Of a stretch of 64,000 nt of DNA, positions 28,158 through 38,296 are shown piece after piece. How positions within the stretch are numbered: the stretch's first letter is position 1; each line of letters begins with the position of its first letter. This DNA comes from Labrys sp. WJW (GTDB lineage: Bacteria > Pseudomonadota > Alphaproteobacteria > Rhizobiales > Labraceae): contig NZ_LYXZ01000053.1 of assembly GCF_001676615.1 (NCBI RefSeq), positions 1-64,000 on the forward strand, in the 5' to 3' direction. A program made the translations under genes and the position numbers. Below the pieces are notes generated by a model. It was given only the letters and a program-made list of their open reading frames with translations. It ran no database searches and had not been told where the DNA came from.

Positions 28158-28852
28158 GAGCGGCCTCCTTCCGCGGCCAGCGCGGCGACGAGTTCACCCG
28201 CATGGCGCCGCACGGTTTCGACCTCGTCGGCGCCGATGGTGTCCCAGGCGAGATGGCGCTTCACGGCCGCATGCGCGACCCGGAAGACCATCAGGCCGCC
28301 GAGCAGGGAGAGAGTGCGCAATCTGACGTGGCGGGAAGCCCCGTCCTCGCCGAGCACGATGCCCACCAGCATGGTTGCCGCCTCGAGCATGGGCTTCATC
28401 ACCTGAGAAAAGATACGCTCGAAAGCCTCCGTCGGTTCCATCTGCTCGCGGATGAGGAAGCGCGCCAACGGCTCGGATATCGGCCCGATGAACAGGGTCG
28501 CCATGGTCTGCGTCAGCTCGGTCAGGAAGGCCCGGGCCTCCTGCCGGTCGATTGCCCCGCCACCGCTCGCTGCTTCGGCAAGTCGGGCCCGGACACGTCC
28601 GCCCAGCCCACCGACATGCGACGAAATCAGGCCGGCGATATGATCGGCGGTGGCGAGATAGAGCCCCTCCTTGGAGCCGAAATAATAGGTGATCGCCTGC
28701 AGATTGACGCCGGCGGCATCCGCCAGCATGCGGGTCGAAGCGCCGTCGAAGCCATAACGGCCAAACACGCCGATCGAGGCATCGAGCAGCTTCTCGCGGG
28801 TGGCATCGCCACGGCCGTTCGAAGCCGGAGGGGAGGATTGTTTCTTGACCAT
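28154..28852 (-). CDS. cecR: TetR-family regulator, CecR/YbiH type
   Basis: 232 residues. The N-terminal helix-turn-helix is [20 protein letters not shown], then [20 protein letters not shown] and GSKEGLYL. The C-terminal domain resembles the DUF1956 ligand domain of E. coli CecR (YbiH), whose gene heads the same set of neighbours there. The start is placed at 28852 (MVKKQSS); upstream in-frame ATGs at 28864 and 28879 are possible. First gene of the efflux operon, so it is probably autoregulated through the palindrome at 28881-28900. Confidence 0.87.
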   Translation of the reverse strand: MVKKQSSPPASNGRGDATREKLLDASIGVFGRYGFDGASTRMLADAAGVNLQAITYYFGSKEGLYLATADHIAGLISSHVGGLGGRVRARLAEAASGGGAIDRQEARAFLTELTQTMATLFIGPISEPLARFLIREQMEPTEAFERIFSQVMKPMLEAATMLVGIVLGEDGASRHVRLRTLSLLGGLMVFRVAHAAVKRHLAWDTIGADEVETVRRHAGELVAALAAEGGRS

Positions 28853-28880
28853 GATGCAACCCATAGACGAAAACAGCATT

Positions 28881-28900
28881 TAAGTCAATCGATTGAATTA
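28881..28900. promoter_or_regulatory. TetR-type palindromic operator candidate
   Basis: taagtcaatcgattgaatta contains the perfect 12-base palindrome tcaatcgattga (28885-28896) and is symmetrical over 20 bases with one mismatch. It sits 29 bases upstream of the TetR-gene start, in AT-richer DNA than its surroundings. Confidence 0.6.
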
Positions 28901-29125
28901 TTCCATGGAAATGCGGCCCCCGGCGCAGATGGAATCTGCACGGCGTCGATGCCGACCTGCCATCACGCGATCCCGTGACATCCGATATGGAGACGATGAA
29001 TTGCCGTTTTGACCGCACACCAGATCCGCCCCAGCTGTCGGCGGGCGGGGCTCCGCGACATCGCACCGGGCGAGTTGGTAGCCATGGCCTTGGGGCGACA
29101 TTTTCCTTGAAACATTTCCGCGGGG

Positions 29126-29989
29126 ATGGACATTGGCAATCCGGGGCGAAACGAAGCAGGCCAGATGACGCAATTCGACGAACATGCGCTGGGCGACGGC
29201 ACCAAGAAATCGAACCGGCAGGCCGAACTGCTGCGGCTGCTCGAGCGCAGCCACTATCTCTCGATCGAGGAAATCGCCGAACGTTTTGCCGTGACGACGC
29301 AGACCGCCCGCCGGGATATCGTCGCACTGGAAGCCATCGGCCAGGTGCGCCGCCTGCACGGCGGTGCCACGATCGCCACACCGGTGGATGCCATCACGCG
29401 ACGCCAGCGCCGCATCGAGAATGCCTCGCAGAAAGCTCAGGTCGCCACCCTTGTTGCCCAGGTCATTCCGGACGGAGCCGCCGTCTTCATGGACACCGGA
29501 ACGACCTGCGAGGCGATCGCCTACGCGCTGCTGCAGCGGCGAGACCTGCGGATCGTCACCTACAGCCTGCGGGTGGCCACCATCTTCAGCGAGAATTCCA
29601 ATTTCGCCCTGGCGATTCCCGGCGGCTTCGTGCGACCGGTGGATGGTGGCGTCTTCCGCGAGGATACGGCCGACTACATCCGCCGCTTCAAGTTCGACTT
29701 TGCCGTGATCTCGGTCAGCAGCATCGACCAGGCCGGCGATATCTGCGACGACGACCTTGCGGAGGTCTCGGCCGTCACCGCCGCCCTGGCACAGACCGAG
29801 CGCACCATCCTGGCCGTGGACAGCACGAAATTCGGCAAGCGCGCGCTGGTCAGGCTCGGTTCGCTCGAAGATGTCGACATCCTGGTCAGCGACGACATTC
29901 CCGCCCCCTTTCGCGACAGGGTGCACCGAAGCGGCGTGGAAACCCGTGTCGCCGTCGCGGACGCGCAGGAAGCCCCTCTCGAATTGTAG
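29126..29989 (+). CDS. DeoR/GlpR-family transcriptional regulator
   Basis: 287 residues. The N-terminal helix-turn-helix is SIEEIAERFAVTTQTARRDI, followed by the DeoR hallmark LHGGAT. The DeoRC effector domain includes IPDGAAVFMDTGTTCEAIAY and ILAVDSTKFGKRALVRLG, the phosphorylated-sugar pocket. The start is either 29126 or the ATG at 29165 (MTQFDEH, preceded by GCAGG). Flanked by the efflux operon and a two-component system, with no sugar genes beside it, so its target is not evident. Confidence 0.85.
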   Translation: MDIGNPGRNEAGQMTQFDEHALGDGTKKSNRQAELLRLLERSHYLSIEEIAERFAVTTQTARRDIVALEAIGQVRRLHGGATIATPVDAITRRQRRIENASQKAQVATLVAQVIPDGAAVFMDTGTTCEAIAYALLQRRDLRIVTYSLRVATIFSENSNFALAIPGGFVRPVDGGVFREDTADYIRRFKFDFAVISVSSIDQAGDICDDDLAEVSAVTAALAQTERTILAVDSTKFGKRALVRLGSLEDVDILVSDDIPAPFRDRVHRSGVETRVAVADAQEAPLEL

Positions 29990-30164
29990 CGGTCAGCGTC
30001 GCCTCGCAGCCAATAACCGTGACATGACGGCAGCGTTGATGCCGTGGTCTGTGAACATCAGCACGGCGGCGCCGGAAGAGGCATCACCCGTCTCGGCGAT
30101 GCCAGGCTGCCGTACCGAGCGCATGGGCACCACCAATTCTGGTTGTTTCGGTCCGGGACTTGCA

Positions 30165-30797
30165 TCAGACCAGCTTGGCATCGATGGCCAGCCACACGAG
30201 ATGGGCATCGTTGCGGGCACCGAGCTTGGTCTTGATCTGATAATGGTAATTGCGAACCGTCTTGAGGCTGAGATGCATGGATGTGCTGATCGCCTCGGCC
30301 GACCAGCCCGATGCGACCAGGCGCAGAATCTCGGTCTCGCGCGGGCTGAGCTCGGCCAGCGGCGATGAGGCATGGGTAAGGCGTTCGGCCGCGATCTCGC
30401 GCGCCACGTCATTGCTCATCGCCCGTTCGCCCTTGGCCACCAGGGCAACGGAATTGACGAGCTCGGCGGCATCGCTGCCCTTGGTGACATAGCCGGCGGC
30501 CCCCGCCTCGAACGCCTTGAGGGCGAAAGCGGCCCCGCTGTGCATGGTAAAGATGAGAACCCGGGCGGCATGATCCCATTGGCGGATATGGCGCAAGGCT
30601 TCGATGCCGCTGAGGCCCGGCAGGGAAAGATCCATCACCACCACGTCGGGCTTGGCTTTCCGGTAGGCCTCATAGGCCGAAACGGCATCGCTGGCTTCGG
30701 CCACCACGCGATAGCCGGGCACCTTTTCGAGCAGCCGCCGATACCCCTCCCTGACGACGGGATGGTCATCCACCAGCAGGATGCTGAGATCGCTCAT
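30165..30797 (-). CDS. NarL/FixJ-type response regulator
   Basis: 210 residues. The receiver domain has DDHPVVREGYRRLLEK, the phosphoacceptor Asp in VVVMDLSLPG, TMHSG and the Lys in YVTKGSD. The LuxR-type DNA-binding domain is LSPRETEILRLVASGWSAEA with TVRNYHYQIKTKL. The start codon overlaps the kinase stop by four bases. Partner of the sensor kinase encoded upstream; no target is marked by the sequence. Confidence 0.92.
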   Translation of the reverse strand: MSDLSILLVDDHPVVREGYRRLLEKVPGYRVVAEASDAVSAYEAYRKAKPDVVVMDLSLPGLSGIEALRHIRQWDHAARVLIFTMHSGAAFALKAFEAGAAGYVTKGSDAAELVNSVALVAKGERAMSNDVAREIAAERLTHASSPLAELSPRETEILRLVASGWSAEAISTSMHLSLKTVRNYHYQIKTKLGARNDAHLVWLAIDAKLV

Positions 30798-32203
30798 GCC
30801 GGGACAGGCTGGGCCGGGCCGCGCATCCGATTGGCGCGATCCGCAAGCAACGGAATGATTGCAGCGATGCGAACGCCGTGTCGCGCCTGGCCGATGGAAA
30901 GGCTTCCGCCCAGTGCCGTCACCCGTTCCCGCATGCCGAGAATTCCATGCCCGGCCTCCATGGTCAGCCGTAGCGGATTGCCGCCGCCGTCATCCTCGAC
31001 GCTGAGCTCGACAGCGCCCCCCTCCTGCAGGCCTGTTCGCTTGACGAACAGGCGGATATCGCGCGGCTTGCCGTGGCGCGCGGCATTGGTCAGGCATTCC
31101 TGTGCAATGCGATAGATGCTGAGGGCGATGGCGTGCGGAAGGCCGGTGAGATTGCCGGCGATATCAAGGTGGAATCGGGCGCGCGTGGTGTTGCCTACAT
31201 TCCAGCCAGCCACGAGTTGGGCCAGACTGGCCTCCAGGCCCAGTTCCTCGAGTTCCTGCGAACGCAACCGTTGCAGGGTGCCGCGCAAGGTCGCATTCAT
31301 CCGCCGGGTCACTTCGGCGATGGATCGAGCGTCCTTGGCAATCTCCGGCCGGTCCTCAGCCTCCAATTCGATGGCGCCCGCAAGGGCATTGACGGCCGCC
31401 AGACACTGGCCGAATTCGTCATGGAGATCGCGCGCCAGCGTGCGTCGTTCCTCCTCTTGCACCTGGAACAGGCGGTTGGTGAGGGCGACGCGCTGGGCCG
31501 TGGTTTCGGCCAAACGGCAAGTGAGATCGTTCAAGGCGCCGGCGATGCGATCGAATTCCGCCGTCCGGTAGCCCGGCAGACGATAGCCGTAATCCCCGCG
31601 TTCGAGGCGGCGCAGGCCGGCGACGATGGCACGCGCCGGCAGAAGGGACTGGCCGATAAAAAGCCCGGCGAGCACGCCGATGGCGACCGCCAGCAGGCCC
31701 GCCACGCTGAGCACGATGGTGATGCGGTCCCAGGCCAGCCGCACGGCGGCACCGTGGTCGGGCACGGCCTCGATCGTGCCGGCCTGACGCTGGCGGTCAC
31801 TGAGGGGGCGCTCGACGGCCTGGTTGGGCCCGAACAGCCAGTCATAGGACGTTTCGAACCAGGCCGGCGCGGGACGGCCGATCGTCTCGAGCTGGCTGCA
31901 CAGGCGCCGGGGGGCTTCCTGGCCGAGCGTGACGGTTATGCATATGCCCGGCGAAATCACCTTCATCGTCACGATGGTGTTCCAATCGGGCAAGGGCAGG
32001 ATGAGGTTGCGCGAAAGTCCGCCGCGCCAGAGCAGCTCGCGCCAATAGAGAGCTTCCAGCGCTTTGGAGACCCGCTCGGCCGAGGCGCGTGTCTCCGTTT
32101 CGGTGGCATGGCGCGTATCGTGCAAGACCCAGCCGATGGCACAGGCGAGGCAGAGAACGATGGCGGCTGCGAGCCGCAAAACCAGATGACCGAAGAGGTT
32201 CAT
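30794..32203 (-). CDS. Membrane sensor histidine kinase, NarX/UhpB class (HisKA_3)
   Basis: 469 residues. TM1 is around residues 8-26 (LRLAAAIVLCLACAIGWVL), followed by a periplasmic domain of about 150 residues with two cysteines (GICITV and RRLCSQ). TM2 (IVLSVAGLLAVAIGVLAGLF) leads into HAMP and the HisKA_3 dimerisation helix with phosphoacceptor His in LARDLHDEFGQCL. The HATPase_c domain has RIAQECLTNAARHG as N box and VEDDGGGNPL and GHGILGMRERV as G boxes. Start at 32203. It is divergent from the MotA/ExbB-like cassette across 238 bases. Confidence 0.92.
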   Translation of the reverse strand: MNLFGHLVLRLAAAIVLCLACAIGWVLHDTRHATETETRASAERVSKALEALYWRELLWRGGLSRNLILPLPDWNTIVTMKVISPGICITVTLGQEAPRRLCSQLETIGRPAPAWFETSYDWLFGPNQAVERPLSDRQRQAGTIEAVPDHGAAVRLAWDRITIVLSVAGLLAVAIGVLAGLFIGQSLLPARAIVAGLRRLERGDYGYRLPGYRTAEFDRIAGALNDLTCRLAETTAQRVALTNRLFQVQEEERRTLARDLHDEFGQCLAAVNALAGAIELEAEDRPEIAKDARSIAEVTRRMNATLRGTLQRLRSQELEELGLEASLAQLVAGWNVGNTTRARFHLDIAGNLTGLPHAIALSIYRIAQECLTNAARHGKPRDIRLFVKRTGLQEGGAVELSVEDDGGGNPLRLTMEAGHGILGMRERVTALGGSLSIGQARHGVRIAAIIPLLADRANRMRGPAQPVPA

Positions 32204-32441
32204 GGCTCACTCTTGCTGGATCGACCCCCTCGAATAGTGAGCATGGCCCACAGGGCTGGCAAGCACAAAGGCGGCGAGACGACGCCCGGAAGCCAATGTC
32301 GGGCAAAATGCCCAAATGAGATCGGGACCTCTACCCAGGCTGTCGGCTTTCACCGTTGCTAGCCTGGAACATGATCCATCGATCCATAGCAACCGTCAGC
32401 AAGTCCCGTGAATCCAAACGTCCAATGAGTCCGACCGTCCC

Positions 32442-33191
32442 ATGAGCGAGCGTCAACCGCGCCTTTCCGGTGGAGATCCCCTGCTGCCCTGGCTCATCTT
32501 TACCGGCGTCAGCATCTTCGCCTTCCTCGTACTCTGGTATTTTGGCTTCATCGCCAAGATGATCGACGAGGACAGGACCTATATCTCCGTTGTCATCGTC
32601 CTCCTCTATATCGCAAGCAGTCTGCATTGCCTGTGGCGCATCGTTTTCATCGGGCGCGAGGGGGAGGCTGCCCGCCGCACGGCCCAGTGGGTCATTCGAG
32701 GTGGCAAGTCCGCCCTGGCGACCTTGGGTTCGGTGCCCGACGGAAAGCTTGGGCAAGGCCTGGTCGCCGGCCACATACGCGACCTCGTCACCAAGGCCGA
32801 CCTGCAAGGCTCGGCCCGCCTCGACCAGACCTTGCTGTTGCGTGTCCTCGCCGACCGGCTGCGGGGTTCCAACCGCTATGGTGCCTTTGCCAGCGATACG
32901 TTGATGAAGCTCGGGCTGCTCGGCACCATCGTCGGCTTCATCATGATGCTGGCTCCGATCGCCGGGCTCGACACCGACAGCAAGGAAGCCGTGCGCAGTT
33001 CGATGTCGCTGATGAGCGGGGGCATGGCGGTCGCCATGTACACCACGCTGGTAGGCCTGATCGGTTCGATCATGATCAAGGTGCAATATCATTTCCTCGA
33101 CGGCGCCACCTCGCGCATCTTCTCCTTCGCGGTCGATCTCACCGAAGTCCATGTGATTTCGGCGCTGGAAGCGCAAAGGGCGCCGGGATGA
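32442..33191 (+). CDS. MotA/TolQ/ExbB-family proton-channel-like protein
   Basis: 249 residues with four predicted membrane helices: about 14-36 (PWLIFTGVSIFAFLVLWYFG), 48-68, 150-170 and 190-213. The last two carry the family signature LGLLGTIVGFIMMLAPIAGL and SGGMAVAMYTTLVGLIGSI, including the threonines that line the pore in ExbB/MotA. It is closer to TolQ/ExbB in length than to MotA. Overlaps the next gene by four bases (atga). No tol, ton or flagellar genes lie nearby, so its role is not one of the standard ones; see the partner gene. Confidence 0.8.
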   Translation: MSERQPRLSGGDPLLPWLIFTGVSIFAFLVLWYFGFIAKMIDEDRTYISVVIVLLYIASSLHCLWRIVFIGREGEAARRTAQWVIRGGKSALATLGSVPDGKLGQGLVAGHIRDLVTKADLQGSARLDQTLLLRVLADRLRGSNRYGAFASDTLMKLGLLGTIVGFIMMLAPIAGLDTDSKEAVRSSMSLMSGGMAVAMYTTLVGLIGSIMIKVQYHFLDGATSRIFSFAVDLTEVHVISALEAQRAPG

Positions 33192-33820
33192 TCGATGACT
33201 TCGATCTCCACGGACGGGAAGAAGCCTTCGACCCGTTCAGCGTGGTGCTGTTCAAGGCCCTGCAGGTCATCGCCTTCCTGTTCTTCGTGGTGTTCATCAT
33301 CATTTCCCCCAAGGCCAATGAGGGCAAGGTCGACAGCAAGGCCGAGTTCATCATCACCATGGATTGGCCCGACAATCATCCCGACGACATGGACATCTTC
33401 GTCCAGGATCCGCTCGGCAACATCGCCTGGTACCGCCGGCGCGAAGCGGGTTTCCTGGTGCTCGACCGCGACGATCGCGGCGGCCTCAACGATTTCGTCA
33501 TGGTCAACGGGCGCAAGCAACAGACCAAGGTGCGCGAGGAGCTCGTCAGCATTCGCGGTTTCGTCGCCGGCGAATACACCGTGAACGTCTATCACTTCAC
33601 CGCCCTGACCAAGCAGCCGGTGCCGGTGACGGTAACGGTGCAAAAGCTCAATCCGGTCGCCAAGATCGTCGCCCGGGAGACGATTGAAACGGCTGACGGG
33701 GGAAGCGAGCAGACCGCCATACGCTTCACCATGGACGCGCAGGGCGAGGTCACCGGCACCAGCCGGGAGGCCAAGTCGATCTTGCGCAGCATGCACAATG
33801 CCTGGAGCAAGAATCTATGA
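33188..33820 (+). CDS. ExbD-topology membrane protein with periplasmic beta domain, unrecognised
   Basis: 210 residues: short cytoplasmic N-terminus, one membrane helix at about 18-40 (VVLFKALQVIAFLFFVVFII), then a periplasmic domain. An acidic residue (Asp15 in FDPF) sits at the start of the helix, as in ExbD/TolR/MotB. The external domain contains WPDNHPDDMDIFVQDPLGN and FVAGEYTVNVYHF, which looks like a beta-sandwich. It lacks an OmpA-type peptidoglycan-binding motif and is not an ordinary TolR. Translationally coupled to the channel-like gene. I do not recognise a named family. Confidence 0.7.
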   Translation: MIDDFDLHGREEAFDPFSVVLFKALQVIAFLFFVVFIIISPKANEGKVDSKAEFIITMDWPDNHPDDMDIFVQDPLGNIAWYRRREAGFLVLDRDDRGGLNDFVMVNGRKQQTKVREELVSIRGFVAGEYTVNVYHFTALTKQPVPVTVTVQKLNPVAKIVARETIETADGGSEQTAIRFTMDAQGEVTGTSREAKSILRSMHNAWSKNL

Positions 33821-33847
33821 CCGCGGCAATGACGGTGGGCGGCGATC

Positions 33848-34441
33848 ATGCTTGAGACCAACCTGCTCTGCCTGGTGCTCGCCTATGTCTTTCTCAGCCT
33901 CCTGATGCTCACCGTGCTGATCGGGCTGGCATTGCCGCGTCTGGTCAAGATCGGCGCGATCGTCGTGGCGAGCCTGTTCTATGTCGTCGTGTTCTTCTCG
34001 ATGCAAGGCTTGCTGGGCTGGTCGGCCCCCGTCGGCGTGCCGGCCCGCTTTCAGGTGCTGTGGACGAGGATCGTCGAACCCAATGTCGTCCAGGGCGAAA
34101 CCGGTGCCATCCATCTCTGGCTCGAGGAGCTGGATGCGGCCAACCTGCCGACCGGCGAGCCGCGCGCCTATCGCCTGCCTTATACGACGAACCTCGCCGG
34201 CCGGGTGGCCAAGGCGCAAAAGGAGATCGAGAAGGGCAATCTGCAGGGGGGACGCGCGGAATTTTTCGGAACGGGAGCATCGCAAAGCGTCCCCACCGGC
34301 CCGCTGCAAACCGGAGCACCGCCCGGAGGGGATCCTTCCGGCGGCGGCCTGTTCGACCCGGCTTTTCTCGGCGGGCAATCGCGCAACGTCGATCTCGTGC
34401 CGCTACCGAAACCGGCGTTGCCGCCGAAGGACATGCCCTGA
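33848..34441 (+). CDS. Unrecognised membrane protein of the MotA/ExbB-like cassette
   Basis: 197 residues. Two N-terminal membrane helices (LCLVLAYVFLSLLMLTVLIG and GAIVVASLFYVVVFFSMQGL) are followed by a soluble region with FQVLWTRIVEPNVVQGETGA and YRLPYTTNLAGRVAKAQKEI. A Gly/Pro-rich tail ends in PKPALPPKDMP. It begins 27 bases after the previous gene on the same strand. No family recognised; the conserved position suggests a third component of the same membrane complex. Confidence 0.65.
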   Translation: MLETNLLCLVLAYVFLSLLMLTVLIGLALPRLVKIGAIVVASLFYVVVFFSMQGLLGWSAPVGVPARFQVLWTRIVEPNVVQGETGAIHLWLEELDAANLPTGEPRAYRLPYTTNLAGRVAKAQKEIEKGNLQGGRAEFFGTGASQSVPTGPLQTGAPPGGDPSGGGLFDPAFLGGQSRNVDLVPLPKPALPPKDMP

Positions 34442-34524
34442 CACTGCCTTGCCGTTCATCGCGGCAGCGACGCTGCCTTCCATGATCTGAACCATGCGGT
34501 CTTCAACAGAATTGGAAATGGGAC

Positions 34525-34977
34525 ATGCCGGACACGAAGGACGACAATGTCCAGGGCAAACTTCTTCTGAGGGGCGGAGCCCTTTGGCTCATCGTTGCCC
34601 TTGTCCTTGCCTGGTGCCTGGTGGGACTGGCCTTGCAACTCCCGGGATTCGGTGCTGTCTTCCCCGGAAAATATCAGCGTGTCCTGCAGGCGCATATCGA
34701 CTTTCTCTTGATGAGCGCGCTGCTTTTGGGCTTCTACGGCACCAGGATCGCGCTGCCATGGCATGTCCGCTGGGCCATGGTCATCGGTGCGTTCACAAAT
34801 TCGATGCTCTTCCTGCTGATGGCCATCTTTCCTGCCCTGGACCCGACCGGCCCGTCGCCCGTCACGGGATTTGCCAGCACGATTTTCATCGGCCTCAATC
34901 TGTTGAGCTTCTTGATCACCAGCTATGGCTTTGGGCGTGGAGCCGTCCTGGCCTTGCGATCGACCTTCACACGCTGA
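34525..34977 (+). CDS. Hypothetical four-helix membrane protein
   Basis: 150 residues, mostly hydrophobic: LWLIVALVLAWCLVGLALQL, AHIDFLLMSALLLGFYGT, WAMVIGAFTNSMLFLLMAIF and ASTIFIGLNLLSFLITSYGF. It follows the MotA/ExbB-like cassette by 83 bases on the same strand and is closed by a strong hairpin. It may be the last gene of that unit or a separate gene. The His in the second helix and spacing resemble small isomerase-like or haem-copper-like membrane proteins, but I cannot assign it. Confidence 0.65.
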   Translation: MPDTKDDNVQGKLLLRGGALWLIVALVLAWCLVGLALQLPGFGAVFPGKYQRVLQAHIDFLLMSALLLGFYGTRIALPWHVRWAMVIGAFTNSMLFLLMAIFPALDPTGPSPVTGFASTIFIGLNLLSFLITSYGFGRGAVLALRSTFTR

Positions 34978-35001
34978 TCGCTCTTTCAACCGGCCAAACG
35001 A

Positions 35002-35037
35002 CGAGGGGGTGAAACGCCGGTGCGTTTCACCCCCTCG
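35002..35037. terminator. Strong bidirectional hairpin between convergent genes
   Basis: cgagggggtgaaacgc (35002-35017) and gcgtttcaccccctcg (35022-35037) are perfect 16-base complements with loop cggt. It lies between the membrane-protein gene and the clpA stop, so it can end transcripts from both sides, although no long T-run is present. Confidence 0.75.
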
Positions 35038-35067
35038 GATGTTCGGTAGCCGTCCTTGCGAGGCAGG

Positions 35068-37488
<2,421 letters not shown>

Positions 37489-37498
37489 GATCAGTTCC

Positions 37499-37831
37499 TC
37501 ACTTTTCTTCCATGACGCATTGCAGCGGATGCTGATGCTTACGGGCAAAATCCATGACTTGAGTCACCTTGGTCTCAGCGACCTCGTAGGTGTAGATGCC
37601 GCATTCTCCCACGCCATTGTGGTGAACATGCAGCATGATGTGGGTGGCACCGTCGCGGTCCTTGTTGAAGAAGCGCTCCAGCACCTCGATGACGAATTCC
37701 ATCGGGGTATAATCGTCATTCAGCAACAGGACCCGGTAGAGTTTGGGGCGTTTGGTCGCCGGCCGCGTCTTGGTAATCACGGCCGCGTTAGTGCCCTCAC
37801 CGCCACCTGGAGCGCGGGGCTCGCGGGCCAT
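37499..37831 (-). CDS. clpS: ClpA adaptor ClpS (N-recognin)
   Basis: Delivers N-degron substrates to ClpA. The core [20 protein letters not shown], the zinc- or N-degron-pocket histidines in [10 protein letters not shown], and [20 protein letters not shown] are all present. The start at 37831 (MAREPRA) gives 110 residues, normal for alphaproteobacterial ClpS1. An ATG at 37897 would give 132 residues, and neither has a clear ribosome site. Confidence 0.9.
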   Translation of the reverse strand: MAREPRAPGGGEGTNAAVITKTRPATKRPKLYRVLLLNDDYTPMEFVIEVLERFFNKDRDGATHIMLHVHHNGVGECGIYTYEVAETKVTQVMDFARKHQHPLQCVMEEK

Positions 37832-38296
37832 GCCGATCAGGGGAAACGGCTTGTGCGCGGCGCTCAATGCAATATCCAGAATCGTTGAATCTTCCATTTC
37901 GACAACTGCAATCGCCTGCAGCCTAACATGATCTCGACGAGGAAAAAGGCTTCCACGAACTGAATTTATGATCGCCCCCGACTTTCCGCTAGTGCGACAA
38001 CGCGCAATAATGGGTTCCACGTTCCGAACAGTGGGTGAAGTGCCTCTTTTTCATTCATTCTCAACCAATCAGACAATCATGCGACCAAAATGCCGCGCTG
38101 GCTGGGCACTTAACCGATCCGTAACCGCGTCCGCCTAGGTTCATTGACTGTGTCGTCCCTGCAGCGGCACGGTGAGACAGCCTCCCTCCGGCAAAGGGGC
38201 GGGGTGAGCCCCGGACGAAGGGCGAATGAGACCACCGGTCTCGCAGGGACATGTAATGGACGGTGCTGTCGCGCCGGTGAGTATTGGGGACTTTGC
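37832..38296. other. Divergent intergenic region between clpS and the carboxypeptidase gene
   Basis: Should hold promoters for clpS-clpA (leftward) and the carboxypeptidase (rightward). A short hairpin, cgggg-tgag-ccccg at 38200-38213, is visible. No other feature and no convincing small gene was seen. Confidence 0.4.

Noticed and set aside
32442-34441. Zorya-type anti-phage system
   Set aside because: The channel-like protein lacks the long ZorA tail, the partner lacks an OmpA-type domain, and no helicase or nuclease genes follow.
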